Source of the DNA: Flavobacteriales bacterium
Lineage (GTDB): Bacteria; Bacteroidota; Bacteroidia; UBA10329
Length of the DNA stretch: 6,483 nt
Reading direction: 5' to 3'
Assembly (NCBI GenBank): GCA_003456455.1
Contig: DMRV01000263.1
Span: 1-6,483 of the forward strand
The notes under the pieces were generated by a model. That model was not told the origin of the DNA and did no database searches. It was given only the letters and a program-made list of their open reading frames with translations. Below, in pieces: positions 5,876-6,483 of the stretch (positions are counted from its first letter, which is position 1; every line of letters starts with the position of its first letter). Made by a program: the position numbers and the translations under genes.

Positions 5876-5932
5876 GGGATTGATTTTCGACAACTACGTG
5901 CATATTACGGAAATATTGCGTGCTGATATACC

Positions 5933-5940
5933 TAACTTTG
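5933..5940 (+). promoter_or_regulatory. Bacteroidota -7 promoter box for proC
   Basis: TAACTTTG matches the Bacteroidota -7 consensus TAnnTTTG exactly and lies 18 bases before the proC ATG, giving a short leader. The only upstream TTG (5916-5918) is 14 bases away, closer than the usual spacing of about 19, so the -33 element is doubtful. The 83-base divergent gap (5876-5958) must also hold the promoter of the lipoprotein operon, for which I see no good box. Confidence 0.55.
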
Positions 5941-5958
5941 AATTCAATTCGGATTGAA

Positions 5959-6483
5959 ATGAAAAATAGAAAAATAGCAATTATCGGTTGTGGAAATTTA
6001 GGATCGACCATTGTTCATGGAATGCTAGATGATGGGTTTGAAGCGGCTAACCTGATACTAACGAGACGAAACACAGCATCGCTTAAAGCCTTGGCAGATA
6101 AAGGCGTTGTTATTACCTCAGATAATTCTGAGGCGGTTAAGAGCGCTGATGTGGTAATCTTAGGAGTGAAGCCTTATAACGTGGAACCCATTTTGAAAGA
6201 GATAAGTTCTTCCTTAAAAAGCGGTAAACACACACTGGTTTGTCTGGCTACAGGAATTACACTGCAAGAACTGGCCAAATGGAGCGGAAAGCAACTACCG
6301 ATATTTCGTGCTATGCCAAATACCGCTGCAGATGTGAATGAGAGTATGACACTTATCTGCGAATCTGGAGCTTCAACTGAACAACGCGAAGCCATGAAAC
6401 AGCTGTTCGATAAGATTGGCTCAACACTTTATATTGATGAGAACTTGATGGAAGCAGCCACTATTCTTGGCGCTTGCGGAATT
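5959..6483 (+). CDS. proC: Pyrroline-5-carboxylate reductase, 5' part
   Basis: The first 175 codons of ProC run open to the window edge; the full protein is normally about 265-275 residues. The enzyme reduces 1-pyrroline-5-carboxylate to proline with NAD(P)H in the cytoplasm, the last step of proline synthesis. Seen are the N-terminal Rossmann strand and glycine loop IAIIGCGNLGSTI (residues 6-18), the VILGVKPYNV segment that follows the cofactor-binding strands, the family signature RAMPNTA, and the start of the dimerisation domain at EAATILGACGI, where the substrate-binding region begins. ATG at 5959 gives the usual short lead into the Rossmann fold, and there is no Shine-Dalgarno sequence, as usual in this phylum. 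It is divergent from the lipoprotein operon. A housekeeping gene with no sign of damage in the visible part. Confidence 0.95.
   Translation, partial: MKNRKIAIIGCGNLGSTIVHGMLDDGFEAANLILTRRNTASLKALADKGVVITSDNSEAVKSADVVILGVKPYNVEPILKEISSSLKSGKHTLVCLATGITLQELAKWSGKQLPIFRAMPNTAADVNESMTLICESGASTEQREAMKQLFDKIGSTLYIDENLMEAATILGACGI

Noticed and set aside
5876..5893. Longer Kazal lipoprotein starting at TTG 5893
   Set aside because: It adds six residues before a standard lipoprotein signal peptide; ATG 5875 is the simpler start.
5590..6011. Other minus-strand frames across the lipoprotein operon and the proC leader
   Set aside because: They lie in a different frame of the Kazal and lipoprotein genes or cross the promoter region, with no domain or plausible start.
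6174..6395. Minus-strand open frame opposite proC
   Set aside because: It is antisense to well-conserved proC codons and its translation is not recognisable.

Overview
The window looks like chromosome of a member of the Bacteroidota, probably a flavobacterium-like organism. The reasons are: start codons without Shine-Dalgarno sequences; promoter elements resembling the Bacteroidota -7 box TAnnTTTG (clearest before proC); short lipoproteins with Kazal-type and beta-rich domains; a DUF559-type nuclease gene next to a GC-rich hairpin repeat; and protein sequences of the kind usual in this phylum. No tRNA, rRNA, CRISPR array or insertion sequence was found.

Layout from left to right. Bases 1-180 are the 3' end of a DUF559 (Vsr-like) endonuclease gene on the + strand. 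Eighteen bases after its stop lies a 78-base repeat (199-276) that folds on paper into a perfect cloverleaf: a 10-bp closing stem and three hairpins. The repeat runs into the 3' end of a minus-strand BCCT-family transporter gene (252-1838) and supplies that protein's last seven residues and its stop. Upstream of it on the minus strand are a secreted GH31 glycosidase (1932-3815) and a small uncharacterised gene (3812-4207), joined by a 4-base GTGA overlap. The glycosidase carries, at matching spacing, all five residues that define sulfoquinovosidases (QQRWY) plus the two catalytic aspartates. Divergent from this pair is a secreted PHB-depolymerase/CE1-like esterase (4245-5201, + strand). It converges with, and overlaps by 15 bases, a two-gene minus-strand lipoprotein operon: a Kazal-type inhibitor lipoprotein (5651-5875) followed by a small beta-rich lipoprotein (5187-5660). 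The window ends inside proC (5959 to the edge, + strand), the last enzyme of proline synthesis.

How the parts may work together. The best-supported function is release of sulfoquinovose from sulfolipid-derived glycosides in the periplasm. The neighbouring exported esterase and the BCCT carrier could be upstream and downstream partners, but no sulfoquinovose-catabolic gene is visible, so this is only a hypothesis. The nuclease gene plus cloverleaf repeat is the strongest candidate for a poorly described genetic element: its structure is plain in the sequence, but its mobility or function is inferred.
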